NCBI RefSeq assembly: GCF_022605725.1
Contig: NC_065552.1
Location: 34,111,879 to 34,175,878, forward strand
Direction of reading: 5' to 3'
Origin: Anthonomus grandis grandis
Taxonomy: Eukaryota > Arthropoda > Insecta > Coleoptera > Curculionidae
DNA: 64,000 bases
Part shown: positions 10,778 to 21,639 of the stretch, piece after piece
Layout: each line of letters begins with the position of its first letter
Numbering within the stretch: the first letter of the stretch is position 1
Translations under genes and position numbers: made by a program
The notes under the pieces: generated by a model
What the model was told of the DNA's origin: nothing
Databases searched by the model: none
The model's input: the letters and a program-made list of their open reading frames with translations, nothing else

Positions 10778-13450
10778 ATTAATAATATAATATATAATAT
10801 AATATATATAATAATTAATAATAATATAAATAATAGTTAATAATAATATATTTTATTTGCATTAGTACAATGTAGAATCTAGGGTAATTGATAATGTTGA
10901 GTGACATGTCTTATTGCTATTTACATTAATGGAAGAAAGGAGCTGGAAGGTAATTTAAAATTGATTGAGTCCAGCACCGATTAATAAAAGGTTTAAAATA
11001 ACATACAATATTTTACCTTATTTTAATAAAATATTACTCACACAAAGTAATGTATTAAAATGAACCAAGATTAAAAATACATTACAATAGTTGGCAATAA
11101 TAAGACTATGATCTCAAAGAAGATTTGTTAGACATTCTGATTTAGCAAATATGACTTAATTTTTCGTTTAAAATGTTTGTAATGTTTGATGATTTAAACT
11201 GGTCAGGTATTCCCTTGTAAAAGCGAAAGACATTATAGAAGCTTCGTTAGAACATAGTAGTGATATACTGAGGAGGAGTTATTAACCCTTTAAATCTGAG
11301 ATTTAGGTTGTAAATATCCATTCAATATGTAATTTTTTTAGCAAGATATGGAGGAGTTTTAATTTAAAGAGAGAAAAAATTTAAACAGTGCAAGTCTCTT
11401 CTCTTTTTCATATTCAACCATTTTTCCACCTGTAGTTTATATGTTACTGGTTGATACTTCTTTATTCCAAAAATAAACCTAAGACACGATTTCTGGACTT
11501 TCTATATCCTATCTTGCTAATCCAGTTCTAAACATGGCCCATATATGACATCACAGTAGTTAAAGTAGCCCAAAATCAAACTATCTGTCAGCTCAATTTT
11601 TTGCCGCATTGGCAGTAAATGCCTATGCGGGTGGAGAAGTTTTAATGACGCGTAGGCTTTTCTTATATTGAAGCTAATGTGATCTTAAAATCTTAGTTCT
11701 ATGTCGTTTATAAGACCTAAGTTTTTAGTACAAGCTGAAGATGGTAGCAAATTTCTCTGAATTATTATATTCACTTGGTTTTTGAATTCCGATTTTCCTT
11801 TTCCGAAATACATTATTACCAATTTTTTGGGATTAATTTTGAAATTGTTCTTTTGAGAAAAGTTTACCAATTTTTCCAACTCCGTTTCTATTGCTTCTTT
11901 TACTAACATTCAGGAATGCCTAACCTGCGTGTCATCAGCATACTGATCTGCTTTGCTATTATTTAAAGATTTAGATAAGTTGCATTTATATATTGAAAAC
12001 AAAATTGGTGACAAAATTGATCCTTGTTGGACTCAGATTGCCCCGTTTATGTTTGTACGAACTGGAATCTCTTATCTAAATAGCTCATTATCGCAAATAG
12101 GGAAAAACCTATGTAATACAAGATGTCAAATAAAAGTTCATGGTTGATCGTATCAAATGCTTTAGAGTAGTCAAGAAGAATAAACGCAGTAGCTTTTCCA
12201 GCATCATTTTCCCTAAAAATATTATCTGTTATATTTGCGAACGCTGAAACACAGCTGTATCCTGACCTAAATCCTGACTGGTGTTCGGGTAATGCTCCCT
12301 AAACCATAATCCTTTCCAAAACCCTAGATAGACATGGCAAAATACTAATGGGCCTTAGATCGCTATATTCCTCAGGTATAGCTTTCTTTGGTAATGGTAG
12401 CACTTCGGCTATTTTCCAGTTTGTGGAAAATACTGATTCCAATAAACAGGTATTAATTAAATGAGCAAGGTATGGAAGAATCCTGGGACAGCACAGAGTT
12501 AGCATTTCAAGATTAATTGCGTCATTGCCAAATGCTAAAGAGGTTATGCTAAATAATTGACTGTCAACCTCTTCAACATATTACCGTGCGAAAGCAAAAA
12601 AGCTCATTAAAATTAGCCTTTAAGATGTGCTGGTAAAAAGATAACAGGTCCTGGTCTACTTGCGATGCAGATCCCGTACATTGCATAAAATAGTTGTTGA
12701 TTTCCTTATCTAGATTTTCAGGTATCAACTTAGAATTCCTTGAATTATTTACGATATCAAGGCACCTGAGACGTTTCCAAATCAAACTCTTATTTGACCT
12801 TGCACAAAATTGTAAAAAACATTTTTTTTCTTGTGATATTGCGTTATTAGTAAAAATTCTCAACTGTTTGTAGTAGTCCCAATGGGTCTAATAACCAGAA
12901 GTCTTAGAACGTGTATATGCTTTTTCTTTTACCTGTATTAATCTTTCGATATCATCTGTCTTCCATGGAGGTTTTTGCTTTCTTATAAGAACCAATTTTA
13001 AAGGAGCTACAGCATCAAATATAGACAAAATTATAGGGCTCAAACATTGGATCCTTTCATTTATAGAATTTAAGTACAGAATTTGATCGAAAGGTGCGTT
13101 ATTAAGGTGGTAATTAAAAAGTAGTTTTTCAGTTCTTTTTAATTTATTGTAAGTTTGTTATTTTCTTTTCTAGTTATATCTAATGTACATTGTATAAGAT
13201 AGTGATCAGACACATTTTCTATATTTTTTACCTTTTGCACATAAATATCACAATATTTAGGAACAACAATCCAATCTATTAAAGTTCTTGATCCTGCACG
13301 AATTCTAATAGGACTCTCTACTATTTGTTTTAAATTAAAAGTATTTAAAAAAGAAATTGGTTTTTGGATATAACTCTTAATAATATCCAAGAACTCACCA
13401 ATATAACCCTTAATACTAAGTCGCTTTTGATAATTTCATTTGCCACCTGT
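10778..13450 (-). mobile_element. Decayed LINE, endonuclease to (TTA)n tail
   Basis: From 13450 downward on the minus strand, broken frames give the end of an apurinic-type endonuclease (RTLIDWIVVP, then VSDHYLIQCTLDI at 13390-13139). A linker follows (12863-12573), then RT fingers WKIAEVLPLPKK with LRPISILPCLSRVLERI (12505-12299). The palm is lost in frameshifts near 12000-12250. The thumb and C terminus are at 11909-11330, including a GYFNYCDVIYGPCLE-like segment. The 3' tail is the TTA-rich run at 10780-10870. The C-terminal NYCDV.YG and WLNM..RR motifs match the LINE at 58284-59140, so these are two copies of one family. Not functional. Confidence 0.8.
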
Positions 13451-13533
13451 ACTTTGACCCTACTAAATTAATAAAATAGGCCTATTTACTCCATTAATCA
13501 AAAGACTAATTAAAAAACAATTTCCCAAAAATA

Positions 13534-13930
13534 TCCAGATATTAACCGCTCGGTATGTCGACTAATAAAGGCAAAGAGGCCCGGCAAGAGGCGAAGGGTG
13601 GGGCGGGGGGGATAAGCGTTGTCTCGTAGGCATGGCAACGACAAGGTCGCGAGTCTACCTCACCCCTGACGTCGCTTCGACCCCGCACACTGACGACTTT
13701 CCACCCCTCCCCCCCGACAGACACTTTTTCATGCCCGCCTTATGTTTTTTCCCCAGCTCTGCCCAGGCTGCCTGGTGTTGATTTTTTTTTCCTGCTTTTG
13801 ATCGTCGATATGAATTTTTTAAGGAGAAATTTATTAAAATCCAGGCTTTGCTCGAAGGCAAAACGGGGATGGAAAAAAAGCGCTTCTGTGTTTGTCTTTT
13901 TCGATTGGTCGATATGTTCTTAGGCAACAT
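13534..13930. other. GC-rich block just upstream of the first host exon
   Basis: This stretch is strongly GC-enriched with runs of G or C (for example ggtggggcgggggg near 13599 and a C run near 13707). It ends about 150 bases before the exon at 14080. No frame resembles a known protein. Position and composition fit an alternative promoter, 5' untranslated exon or intronic enhancer of the zinc-finger gene, or a conserved non-coding element. The sequence alone does not decide among them. Confidence 0.35.
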
Positions 13931-14079
13931 CACAGTATATGAGTGAATTTTTTAATTAAATAATATAAGTAATGGAAATTATGTTAAATATATTTTTGAA
14001 AGCGTATAATAAATTGTAGAGCAAGAAAGAATTAAAATAATTTTTTTCTTGTCTAAATGATATATTTTTTTTGTTTCAG

Positions 14080-14188
14080 TGTGGACAACATGGAAAGGAT
14101 GACTACCCCAACTGGACCCGAAATACCATGGGTATGGGAAAACAAGGCTATGAGTCGAAGATGAACGAGCACAATCAAATGCAAAAAG
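14080..14188 (+). CDS. Internal coding exon of a C2H2 zinc-finger gene (rotund/squeeze-like), exon A
   Basis: A pyrimidine-rich tract ending ttgtttcag precedes the exon and gtatatt follows it. Only the frame starting at the first base is open throughout. It gives 36 codons, CGQHGKDDYPNWTRNTMG and then MGKQGYESKMNEHNQMQK, plus one leftover base G. The other two frames contain stops. The leftover G joins the exon at 40125 to make a Val codon, so the phase-1 junction is consistent. The segment has no domain of its own and is polar and low in hydrophobics, as expected of the region N-terminal to the fingers of a transcription factor. Upstream exons are not visible in this window. The family assignment rests on exon B. 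Confidence 0.65.
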
Positions 14189-14951
14189 GTATATTTTCCT
14201 TTTACTCCTACATATTATATTCTTAAATCATTTCTAATAACAGTGTTTTTAATACATTTTTTTTACATTAAATTTATTGAACTGACTTACAAAATATATA
14301 ACAAAAATTAAGATACAACATACTTAAGGCTTTTGAGCAAAATGTCAAATATATCTATTTCTCTTACCTCTCCTTATTAACTAACGAACACATTCTGTAC
14401 AACAAGTTAATTGGAGCCAAGATTAGTTTATGGTCTGGGAATCTCGAAGGCCTTGTCGTTAAGAGAGAACTCCAAAGTTTAAATGTTAAACAATATAGAG
14501 GCAATTTATACAAAAATACTGCTTTTGTCATTTTTCTTCTTTTTTCACTGTCAAATTAAAACTCGTTGAATAAAATTACTATGGAAGATCAAAATAGTGT
14601 ACAGTATATTTTTTATAATAAAAGTACCTCAAAAACTTATCTTTTTATTTTTTCAATGGTGTTTTTATACATTGCATAAAAGGGACTCCATGTAAAATAT
14701 CAAAAAGAATATAAAAAGTTTTCGTAATCACTGTAAAGGAGTTCTACTTAAAGAAGCCTTTTACTCTATTAAATCATTTTTTGAACATGATTTTAACAAT
14801 TAACTCAAAAAGTTCTTAATTTTCTTTGTCTATATACACACTAAATTAAAATGAGATATTATACCACTATGGCCTGAAAGATCGTGCAGATCAATGGATC
14901 TTAAAAAATTGTAAATATATTGTTAAGGCAGGAATTCTTTCTCGTTGCAAG

Positions 14952-15299
14952 ATCCACTGTCAAATATAGTCTGTAGGAATGCCAAAGGTCTCCAAGCAAC
15001 TGAAGAGTTGAGTTTAAAAGTGATTAACACCTTTTTTCAACGGTGTCAAATGGACAACTCATGTCCATTTAGATGGGCTCTAACAGATATTAGGACCTTC
15101 TTAAAAGTTCTCTTTTTAAATTTAGTTTTTAATGAAACAGCGAGTGCAGAGGTCATTTGAATATTAAAACTTAGGTGCATATTTACCTAACTCTTCACTT
15201 TATAGACCAAAATGTTCTGATTTCAAATTAGGTAATACCCAAGCAACACATATATTATTATCGTTAAATATATATTCATTTAACGATTTTTTAATAAAG
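14952..15299 (+). repeat. Unnamed repeat, copy 2 (order B then A)
   Basis: Block B lies at 14952-14999 (ccactgtcaaatatag to gtctccaagc) and block A at 15249-15299 (tatattattatcgttaa onward). The intervening 250 bases include a frame at 14945-15160 of 71 codons with no recognised domain. Compare 7669-7774, where the order is A then B. The surroundings (14190-14950 and 15300-17340) show only AT-rich sequence and a short (TA)n at 15347-15365. Confidence 0.45.
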
Positions 15300-17343
15300 T
15301 TTTGGTATATTTATCAACCGTATATGGTCAAGGGAAATTTATTAAACTGTATATATATATATATACACTGGTGGCCAAAAGTAGATTGACAAATTTCATT
15401 TTTATGGATGTGATGATTTTTATCTAAAGCAAAGGAAAAACCGGTTGAGTTTCACCTTAAGTTTTTAATTTCCAGTCAAGTTTCTTTAGTAAATACGAAA
15501 CAAGCATCATATGTCCAAGATATATAAATGAAAATGGATAATATCCTCTAAATAAACGTATTTTGACCCACAAGAAAGCACAATACTGGTACTTCGATGA
15601 AATACCATTTATAACTTATATCTATGTATATTAGAACAATTTGATATAAATGAATTAACTTAATCGGAAAAGTGGAACTAGCGGACATTAATTTGACATA
15701 ATACCTCGCTAATTTCTTACCCGACTAATTAAGAGACTGCACATTATCTTAAGCCGAAGAAAAATGGCACAAGAGTAGGCTTTGAACGACCTGACGTCCT
15801 TCTGAATTAATAATTTTAAAAATATACGTCGACTGAGCTGCTTGTCGGAGGATGATCTTACTTACCGTATAATTTTTGTAATAAGAAAGGAATTTATTAT
15901 ACCCCAGTTTTACATTTTAATAGCTTCGTATCGTATTATATCAGATACTTCTGTCAGAGCAATGAGAGCAGTTTCTTAGCCTTGTTAACATTATTACCAA
16001 ATTTAGTTTTGATTTGAATAATTAGGATTTTTTTAGGATAGGTAACTGTAAATTTCCATATATTGTAAGAAATATATAATTAATTTTCATGCATAATAAA
16101 TTAACCTTTAGTTCAGTCTACATGAACAAACAACAATTAATCAATTTAAGATATGGATGTGTAAATTACCCGAATTAAACTTAACACCTATAGTAATGAT
16201 CTTGAATAGCCTCGATTGATTGAAACAGCCAAAAACCGAAAACCTTGTCTTAAAAAAAAAACATGTTTTTATTTATGGTAATAACCTTGAAAAGTATTAT
16301 GATGCACAAAATATTTAATCATAATCATGTACGTAACGTGTAAGAGTAATTATCGTTTGACTTCCTACTTCTTATTTATTTAATGATTTAGGTGTTGTAA
16401 AATAATGATTGTGATCTGGTTCAATAACAGATAGAGTTTTTATTAAATGATAAATATACGAAATTCATAGGCAAAAGGGAAAGATTTACTTCAGAGTCAG
16501 TAATATGAAGGTGTCAATTTTTGTTTTTGTCAAAGTTTCTATTAATATTAAGACTTTGAAAAGTGAAGAACAACAAGAGCGAGAGCCTGATTGAGATAAT
16601 CCTTTATTTGAGGCATATCAAGATATTGGAATAAATACACCGGACACATGAAACAGATTTAGGGAGGTTTTGTCACAGATGACTTTTGCAAATAATTTAT
16701 AGAGGATTACATCAAAATTACCAAAAAGTCTTACTAAAATTGTGATTTAGAGTGAGAGTGTTATTTTTTGATTTCTTAAGTAACACTTACATTGCTTGCT
16801 TCTTTTTTAAATATTTTCCTATGATGTTAAAAACAGAAAAATTAACTACTGTTCCGAAACTAGAAGCAGACTGATCTATAATGAAAAGAAGATGCTTTAA
16901 AAGATATAAGACTATTTCCAACATTGATACTTTGTTATTTAAGTGAAAATGAGTGTGAAATTTAGCGTGTCTATAAATGGGATGTTCATCACAAGATGAA
17001 ATTGTCATGTCAGATATCCTATAATCCACGTAAATATCCTAGTGTTGATGTTCCATAGGCGAGCATCTAGAACGCACCTAAATTTAAATAGGTACTTATG
17101 AGCCATTTTAAATGACAAGGTATTTTTTTAAACATATTTTAAATATCTATTTGATAAAGGAAATTTTCTAATCATAAGAAAGAAGTAAGTGATACGTTAC
17201 TTAGAATGTTACCATTATTCACTTAATGGGGTGTGAAACTTTTTTAGACTAAAATGATATCCGCTGATTCTCTAGTTGTGTTGCTCTTTTAGTTTTCTTT
17301 TCAATTCTTAATATTCAATATAAAGTGAAAAAAACTGAATCAT

Positions 17344-17590
17344 CTAGAATAAAATAAATGCAATATTTATGCATAACTTAATTGGATATTATTGAAATTC
17401 GTTTTCAATTGAAATTTTAGTTTACATATAGGTAAATGATACAAATAGCTTATCAAATGAGAAAATATATCCCTTCTTTTATACATTGAAAAGAGGAGTG
17501 AGTTAAATTCACTCAAAAAAAATATTCTCCATTTGTTTTTATTTTTACATTTACCTCATTTGTTGATGTACACCTTATGGTTCAAACTTC
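17344..17590 (+). repeat. Unnamed 250-bp direct repeat, copy 1
   Basis: This segment matches 21389-21635 in the same orientation over its full length, about 85 percent identical by eye, with small indels. Shared landmarks are gcaatatttatgcataa, tatacattgaaaagaggagt and catttgttgatg. It contains a short hairpin, gagtgagtt with aactcactc in copy 2. Neither copy encodes a recognised protein, and the match ends abruptly at both edges. It is probably a non-autonomous mobile element or an old duplication. Confidence 0.65.
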
Positions 17591-18365
17591 GAAAATACAG
17601 ATTAGGCATAAGCTTTCTTGCTTCTACGTCCTGCATAGGGAGAGTTAAAGAAATATTTCTACATATGCTTAACATTAAAATTTGGAAAATAAAAAGGCAA
17701 AAAATCTTAATACACTTAATGCAATTTTGTTAGCCACTAAAACTAACGTATATACATTTGTTGAATTTTCTCTTTTTGAAGGCATGTCGAAATATAGCTT
17801 AAATTAGTTCCATCTATAATACAGCTAAAATCTAATTTACATCTATGTACATCTACTTTAAAAAAAGTAAAATTAATAGGACACAAGCACATACAAATAA
17901 AATATAAATTATTAATTGAAATGATGATGGATTTTTTATTTTGTTCTATCAATTGTTGGTATTTTTAAATGATTAGACCAGAAACTAATGAATAAAGTAG
18001 TTTAATTCTTTTATAGGTAAACGGTAGCACTATGCTATGGAAATTAAATTTTTTGGGCTAATGTCTAATAATCAATAGCTGTACATATATCATGGAGCAT
18101 AATAAAAGCTGGTTTTTGCAAAACACCCATCTAAGATTTTTAATAGTATGTGAAGTATGAACAGGTATTTTGTGGTTTTTTGTAAAAAGAGCACATTGTG
18201 AATTTTTTTATTTCAATTTTCATCTGTTACAAGTAAACAAGGGAGATAGATAAAATCTCGATATTTAAGGCTCTTTGGAAAACTGCATATTTCTCAATAT
18301 AGAAAACAGAATGACAGATACCAAATGACAAATTTGACCTATTGTTAGCATTTAAGCAATAATTA

Positions 18366-18494
18366 CAAAACAAAGATAAGAACACAAAGTCACGGTCTCA
18401 TCAAATCCATATAATTTTTAAATAAATCCATTTAATTTTTAAATTATATATGGATTTGATGGGACCGTGGCTTTGTGTTCTTACCTTTGTTTTG
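18366..18494. repeat. 129-bp near-perfect palindrome (fold-back repeat)
   Basis: The left arm 18366-18420 (starting caaaacaaagataag, then acacaaagtcacggtctca) pairs with the right arm 18440-18494 (ending in the complementary sequence), with a loop of about 19 bases. There are only a few mismatches and a small shift over 55 bases. A 17-base string of the left arm, 18384-18400, recurs exactly at 50969-50985, next to the hammerhead-like motif. This suggests both derive from one element family. Confidence 0.75.
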
Positions 18495-18559
18495 ATTTTG
18501 TTTGGTCTCTTAGAGAAAAATGGATGATACGTTTCTATTTAAGCAATAATTATATTTAA

Positions 18560-19600
18560 GCCCATTAGATGTACAATTACTAGTAGAGTGATCCGCAGAG
18601 CTACACGTAGAATTGTTGTTGGGTTATTAGCGTATACGAGGGATTTCAAAAAATCCCAAAGAAAAAAGTCACAAGGCGTTAAATCTCCATTCCGTCAAAT
18701 GACACGACCGGAAAACTTTCTTTGCAACAATTGAATTGCTTCACGTGTAGTGTGACATGTCGCACCATCCTGTAGGTACCACATACCGCCCTTATCCATA
18801 CCATCCAATTGAGGCCATAAAAACTCAGTGAGCATATTATGATAGCGTTCGCTGTTCACGGTAACTACATTTTCAGCCTCGTCCTCTAAGAAGTATGGTC
18901 CAATTACTCCACCTGTCCAAAGTCCGCACCAAACAGTGACTCTTAATGGATGCATTTTCTTCTCATGAATAACTCTAGGATTTTCTTCGCCCCAAATTCG
19001 GCAATTTTGTTTATTAACAAAGCCATTAAGGTGAAAGTGTGCCTTATCGGTAAACAACATTTTTTTCGAAAAATCGACATCCATTTGTTGTTTTTGCAAT
19101 ACCCAACAAGCAAATGTACGGCGCGTCGCATGGTCCTCTGCTTTTAATTCTTGGTTCAATTGAATCTTATAGGCATGTAAATGAAGATCTTTTGTTAGAA
19201 TTCGGTGGGTAGTGCTCTTCGAAATGTGCAACTGCTGTGCCCGATGACGGATAGATGTTCCCGGATTCTCGCCAACACTTTCACGCACTGCGGCAATATT
19301 TTCAACAGAACGGCTATGCTGTGGTGTTTTTACATCCACGACAGAACCATTTTGTTCAAATTTATCAATTAGTCTTTAGACGGTCGTGTGATTTGGTGCA
19401 TCGTATTGACCAAAAATGCCCCGCAATTTATGAACTGTTTCCGCAAAACATTCTCCATATTTGTAGTGTGTTTTAACAATAATAATTCGTTGTTCGACCG
19501 TATATCGTTCTATGGCTACTAATCGCAAACTGTTTACATTATTCTTTTCAGTTTTTTTTTTGAGATGCATTCCTATTGGGACACCCTTTACAAACTGCAC
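18560..19600 (-). pseudogene. Mariner-superfamily (DD41D-like) transposase pseudogene
   Basis: On the minus strand the N-terminal HTH part (YTVEQRIIIVKTHYKYGE, 19510-19380) runs into a single in-frame TAA at about 19377. It then continues into 214 open codons (19339-18695) with SKSTTHRILTKDLHLHAYKI (second HTH), MLFTDKAHFHLNGFVNKQN (first Asp, with Lys replacing the usual Glu after it), and YLQDGATCHTTREA (second Asp). After a TGA at 18695 the frame resumes as RNGDLTPCDFFLWDFLKSLVYA. Compared with relatives, a short internal stretch around the usual WPPRSCD is missing, which would remove about nine residues. It has two nonsense codons and one deletion, so it is inactive but otherwise well preserved. 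Terminal repeats were not located. Confidence 0.85.
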
Positions 19601-19654
19601 TGGCACTGAATAGTCTAAGAGAATCAATGCTGTATATATTTAATGATCTGTGGT

Positions 19655-19735
19655 AAAGATACCATAATGTAAATGTCATCAACAATGTCCACTAAAGCAA
19701 CAGATGTACTAAAACCTTGCCTAAAACCACACTAA
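19655..19735 (-). pseudogene. Short RT fragment of another LINE
   Basis: The minus strand reads CGFRQGFSTSVALVDIVDDI, the fingers/palm boundary of a non-LTR reverse transcriptase. No further conserved block follows in this orientation. It lies between the mariner relic and the plus-strand LINE, so it is an older insertion broken by its neighbours. Confidence 0.6.
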
Positions 19736-19974
19736 GTCACATGTTATAGCAATACCCATATGGAATTAAGGATTGTCAAGTTTTTTTTTAAGGTTTTCTT
19801 TTACGTTCATGATTTTCCCAGTTCTCAGTAGATTGAGATTTTTAATAATTATTTGAATGTAACCACCATGCCTTTTACAAATTTAAACTGAATAACTTTA
19901 GGCTAATAAACAATATAATTTCGAGCGATTAAATAGAGAGTGTAGAAATAAATCATTAATAAAGTCTCTATATA

Positions 19975-21252
19975 AAATAATTTTGGGAGCGAACTACCCA
20001 ACTCTTTTAATAAAGCTTGAGAATTTCGGGGTACATGGGGCTTTGTTTGAAATTTTTAAAAGTTACTTAAGTGAAAGGTCTCAGTATGTTGTTGTAAATG
20101 GCCAAAAATCGAAGAGTACAGCTGTGACTTCAGGTGTGCCTCAGGGGTCACACTTGGGTCCTCTGCTGTTTATCATTTTCCTATATGATATAGAGCAATG
20201 TTTTTCACATAGTAGCTATGCTTTATACGCAGATGATCTTAAAATCTCAAAAACTATTAATTCGGCTGCTAATTACTTTACTTTACAGTACGATTTATCT
20301 AATTTTATGAATTACTGTACTTTGAATAGACTTTTTGTCAATTTGGATAAATGTAATTGTATTTTGTTCTCTAAAAGGCCTGTTCCTCTGCAAGTTAAAT
20401 GTGATCTTTACCTAAATAATGTTAAGCTTAAATATTTGGATTATATTAAGGATCTTGGGGTGACATTGGATCCTAGGCTTTTGTTTGAAAAGCATCTTGA
20501 AAATATTGTACAAAAGGCTCTTAAAAATCTTGGATTTGTTTTTCGAGCAACAAAAGGATTTAGCAACATAAATTCCTTAACAATTTTATTCAATAGTATA
20601 GTAAGACCTGTACTGGAATACGCAACAACAGTTTGGAATCCAATGTACGCCAATTATATTGGCCGACTAGAGAGTGTGCAGCGCAAATTTGTTAACACTT
20701 TAAATTATAGGTTTAACAGACGACGGCATTTCTTTAGTTATGATGATAATTTAAAATTTTATAATATGCAATCTTTGGAGGTCCGAAGAAGAAATTTTGA
20801 TTTAATATTTATATACAAGGCCGTAAACAACTTTATTGATTCTTCATCTGTTTTAGAGAAACTCAATTTTAACATCAATCCTTACATCCTTCGTAATAGA
20901 CAAACTTTTGTAGTATCCAGGTATTTTTCCAATTACTTATCGAATTCTCCAATTATTAGATGTACCCGTATGTATAATAGTTTGGAGTTAAACCTTCCTA
21001 ATATTGACTTATTTTTTTTGAGCTTTGATGCCTTTAAACGACACCTAAGACGGCTTCCTGATTAAACTACATAAGTAATTCTTTCTAGATTGTGATGTAA
21101 TTTTAAGAATTAATTCTCTGTAGTTGTAATTATTATTATATAGAACTTGTTTACTAATTTGTATTTGTGATATAACGTGCTTTCTTATTATTGGACAGCT
21201 GTGCCTGTCTGTTAGAAAGCCTTGACTGTAAATAAATAAATAAATAAATATA
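19975..21252 (+). mobile_element. 5'-truncated non-LTR retrotransposon with (AAAT)n tail
   Basis: The element carries the 3' half of an RT gene and about 185 bases of 3' untranslated sequence. It ends in five repeats of aaat at 21231-21250. The 5' truncation is inside the RT palm, just before motif B. The tail unit and the C-terminal motifs resemble the minus-strand LINE at 8345-10775, so they may be related families. Confidence 0.85.
19983..21065 (+). CDS. C-terminal half of non-LTR reverse transcriptase, 360 open codons
   Basis: The frame begins inside the palm: KSYLSERSQYVVVNGQ, then motif B SGVPQGSHLGPLLF (50-63), motif C LYADDLKISK (Asp 84/85), DLGVTLDPRLLFEKHL (thumb) and RPVLEYATTVWNPMY in the C-terminal region. 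The frame is uninterrupted to a TAA at 21065, which suggests a fairly recent insertion. The first Asp motif and fingers are absent, so the product would be inactive. The printed first codon is only where the open frame starts, not a natural start. Confidence 0.88.
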   Translation: MGANYPTLLIKLENFGVHGALFEIFKSYLSERSQYVVVNGQKSKSTAVTSGVPQGSHLGPLLFIIFLYDIEQCFSHSSYALYADDLKISKTINSAANYFTLQYDLSNFMNYCTLNRLFVNLDKCNCILFSKRPVPLQVKCDLYLNNVKLKYLDYIKDLGVTLDPRLLFEKHLENIVQKALKNLGFVFRATKGFSNINSLTILFNSIVRPVLEYATTVWNPMYANYIGRLESVQRKFVNTLNYRFNRRRHFFSYDDNLKFYNMQSLEVRRRNFDLIFIYKAVNNFIDSSSVLEKLNFNINPYILRNRQTFVVSRYFSNYLSNSPIIRCTRMYNSLELNLPNIDLFFLSFDAFKRHLRRLPD

Positions 21253-21388
21253 AACTTTTTTTTACGAATATTAGATTAACCTATATATATTTGTTTTTTA
21301 ATAATAATATTATTGCTTACTAGATATATTTTAGATATATAGAGAAGTTAAGATAAAAAAACACAAACAATTATAATTCAAATTGAAC

Positions 21389-21635
21389 CTAGAAGAAAAT
21401 AAACGCAATATTTATGCATAATTTAAATGGATATGATTGAAATTCTTTTTTAATTAAAATTTTAGTGAGCATATAGGCAAATGCTACAAACAGCTTATCA
21501 AATGACAAAATATATCGCTTCTTTTATACATTGAAAAGAGGAGTGAGTTAAAACTCACTCGAAAATAATATTTTCCTTGAGTTATTATTTTCACATTTAC
21601 CCCATTTGTTGATGCACAAATTATGGTTCAAACTT
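21389..21635 (+). repeat. Unnamed 250-bp direct repeat, copy 2
   Basis: This is the second copy of the repeat at 17344-17590, starting about 140 bases after the LINE tail. The hairpin gagtgagtt / aactcactc is intact here. See copy 1 for landmarks. Confidence 0.65.
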
Positions 21636-21639
21636 GTTC

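Noticed and set aside
13542..13933. Open frames on the minus strand in the GC-rich block
   Set aside because: They arise because stops are rare in GC-rich sequence. Two overlapping frames are open and neither resembles a protein.
15347..15365. (TA)n run as a functional site
   Set aside because: This is a short simple repeat of a kind common in AT-rich genomes.
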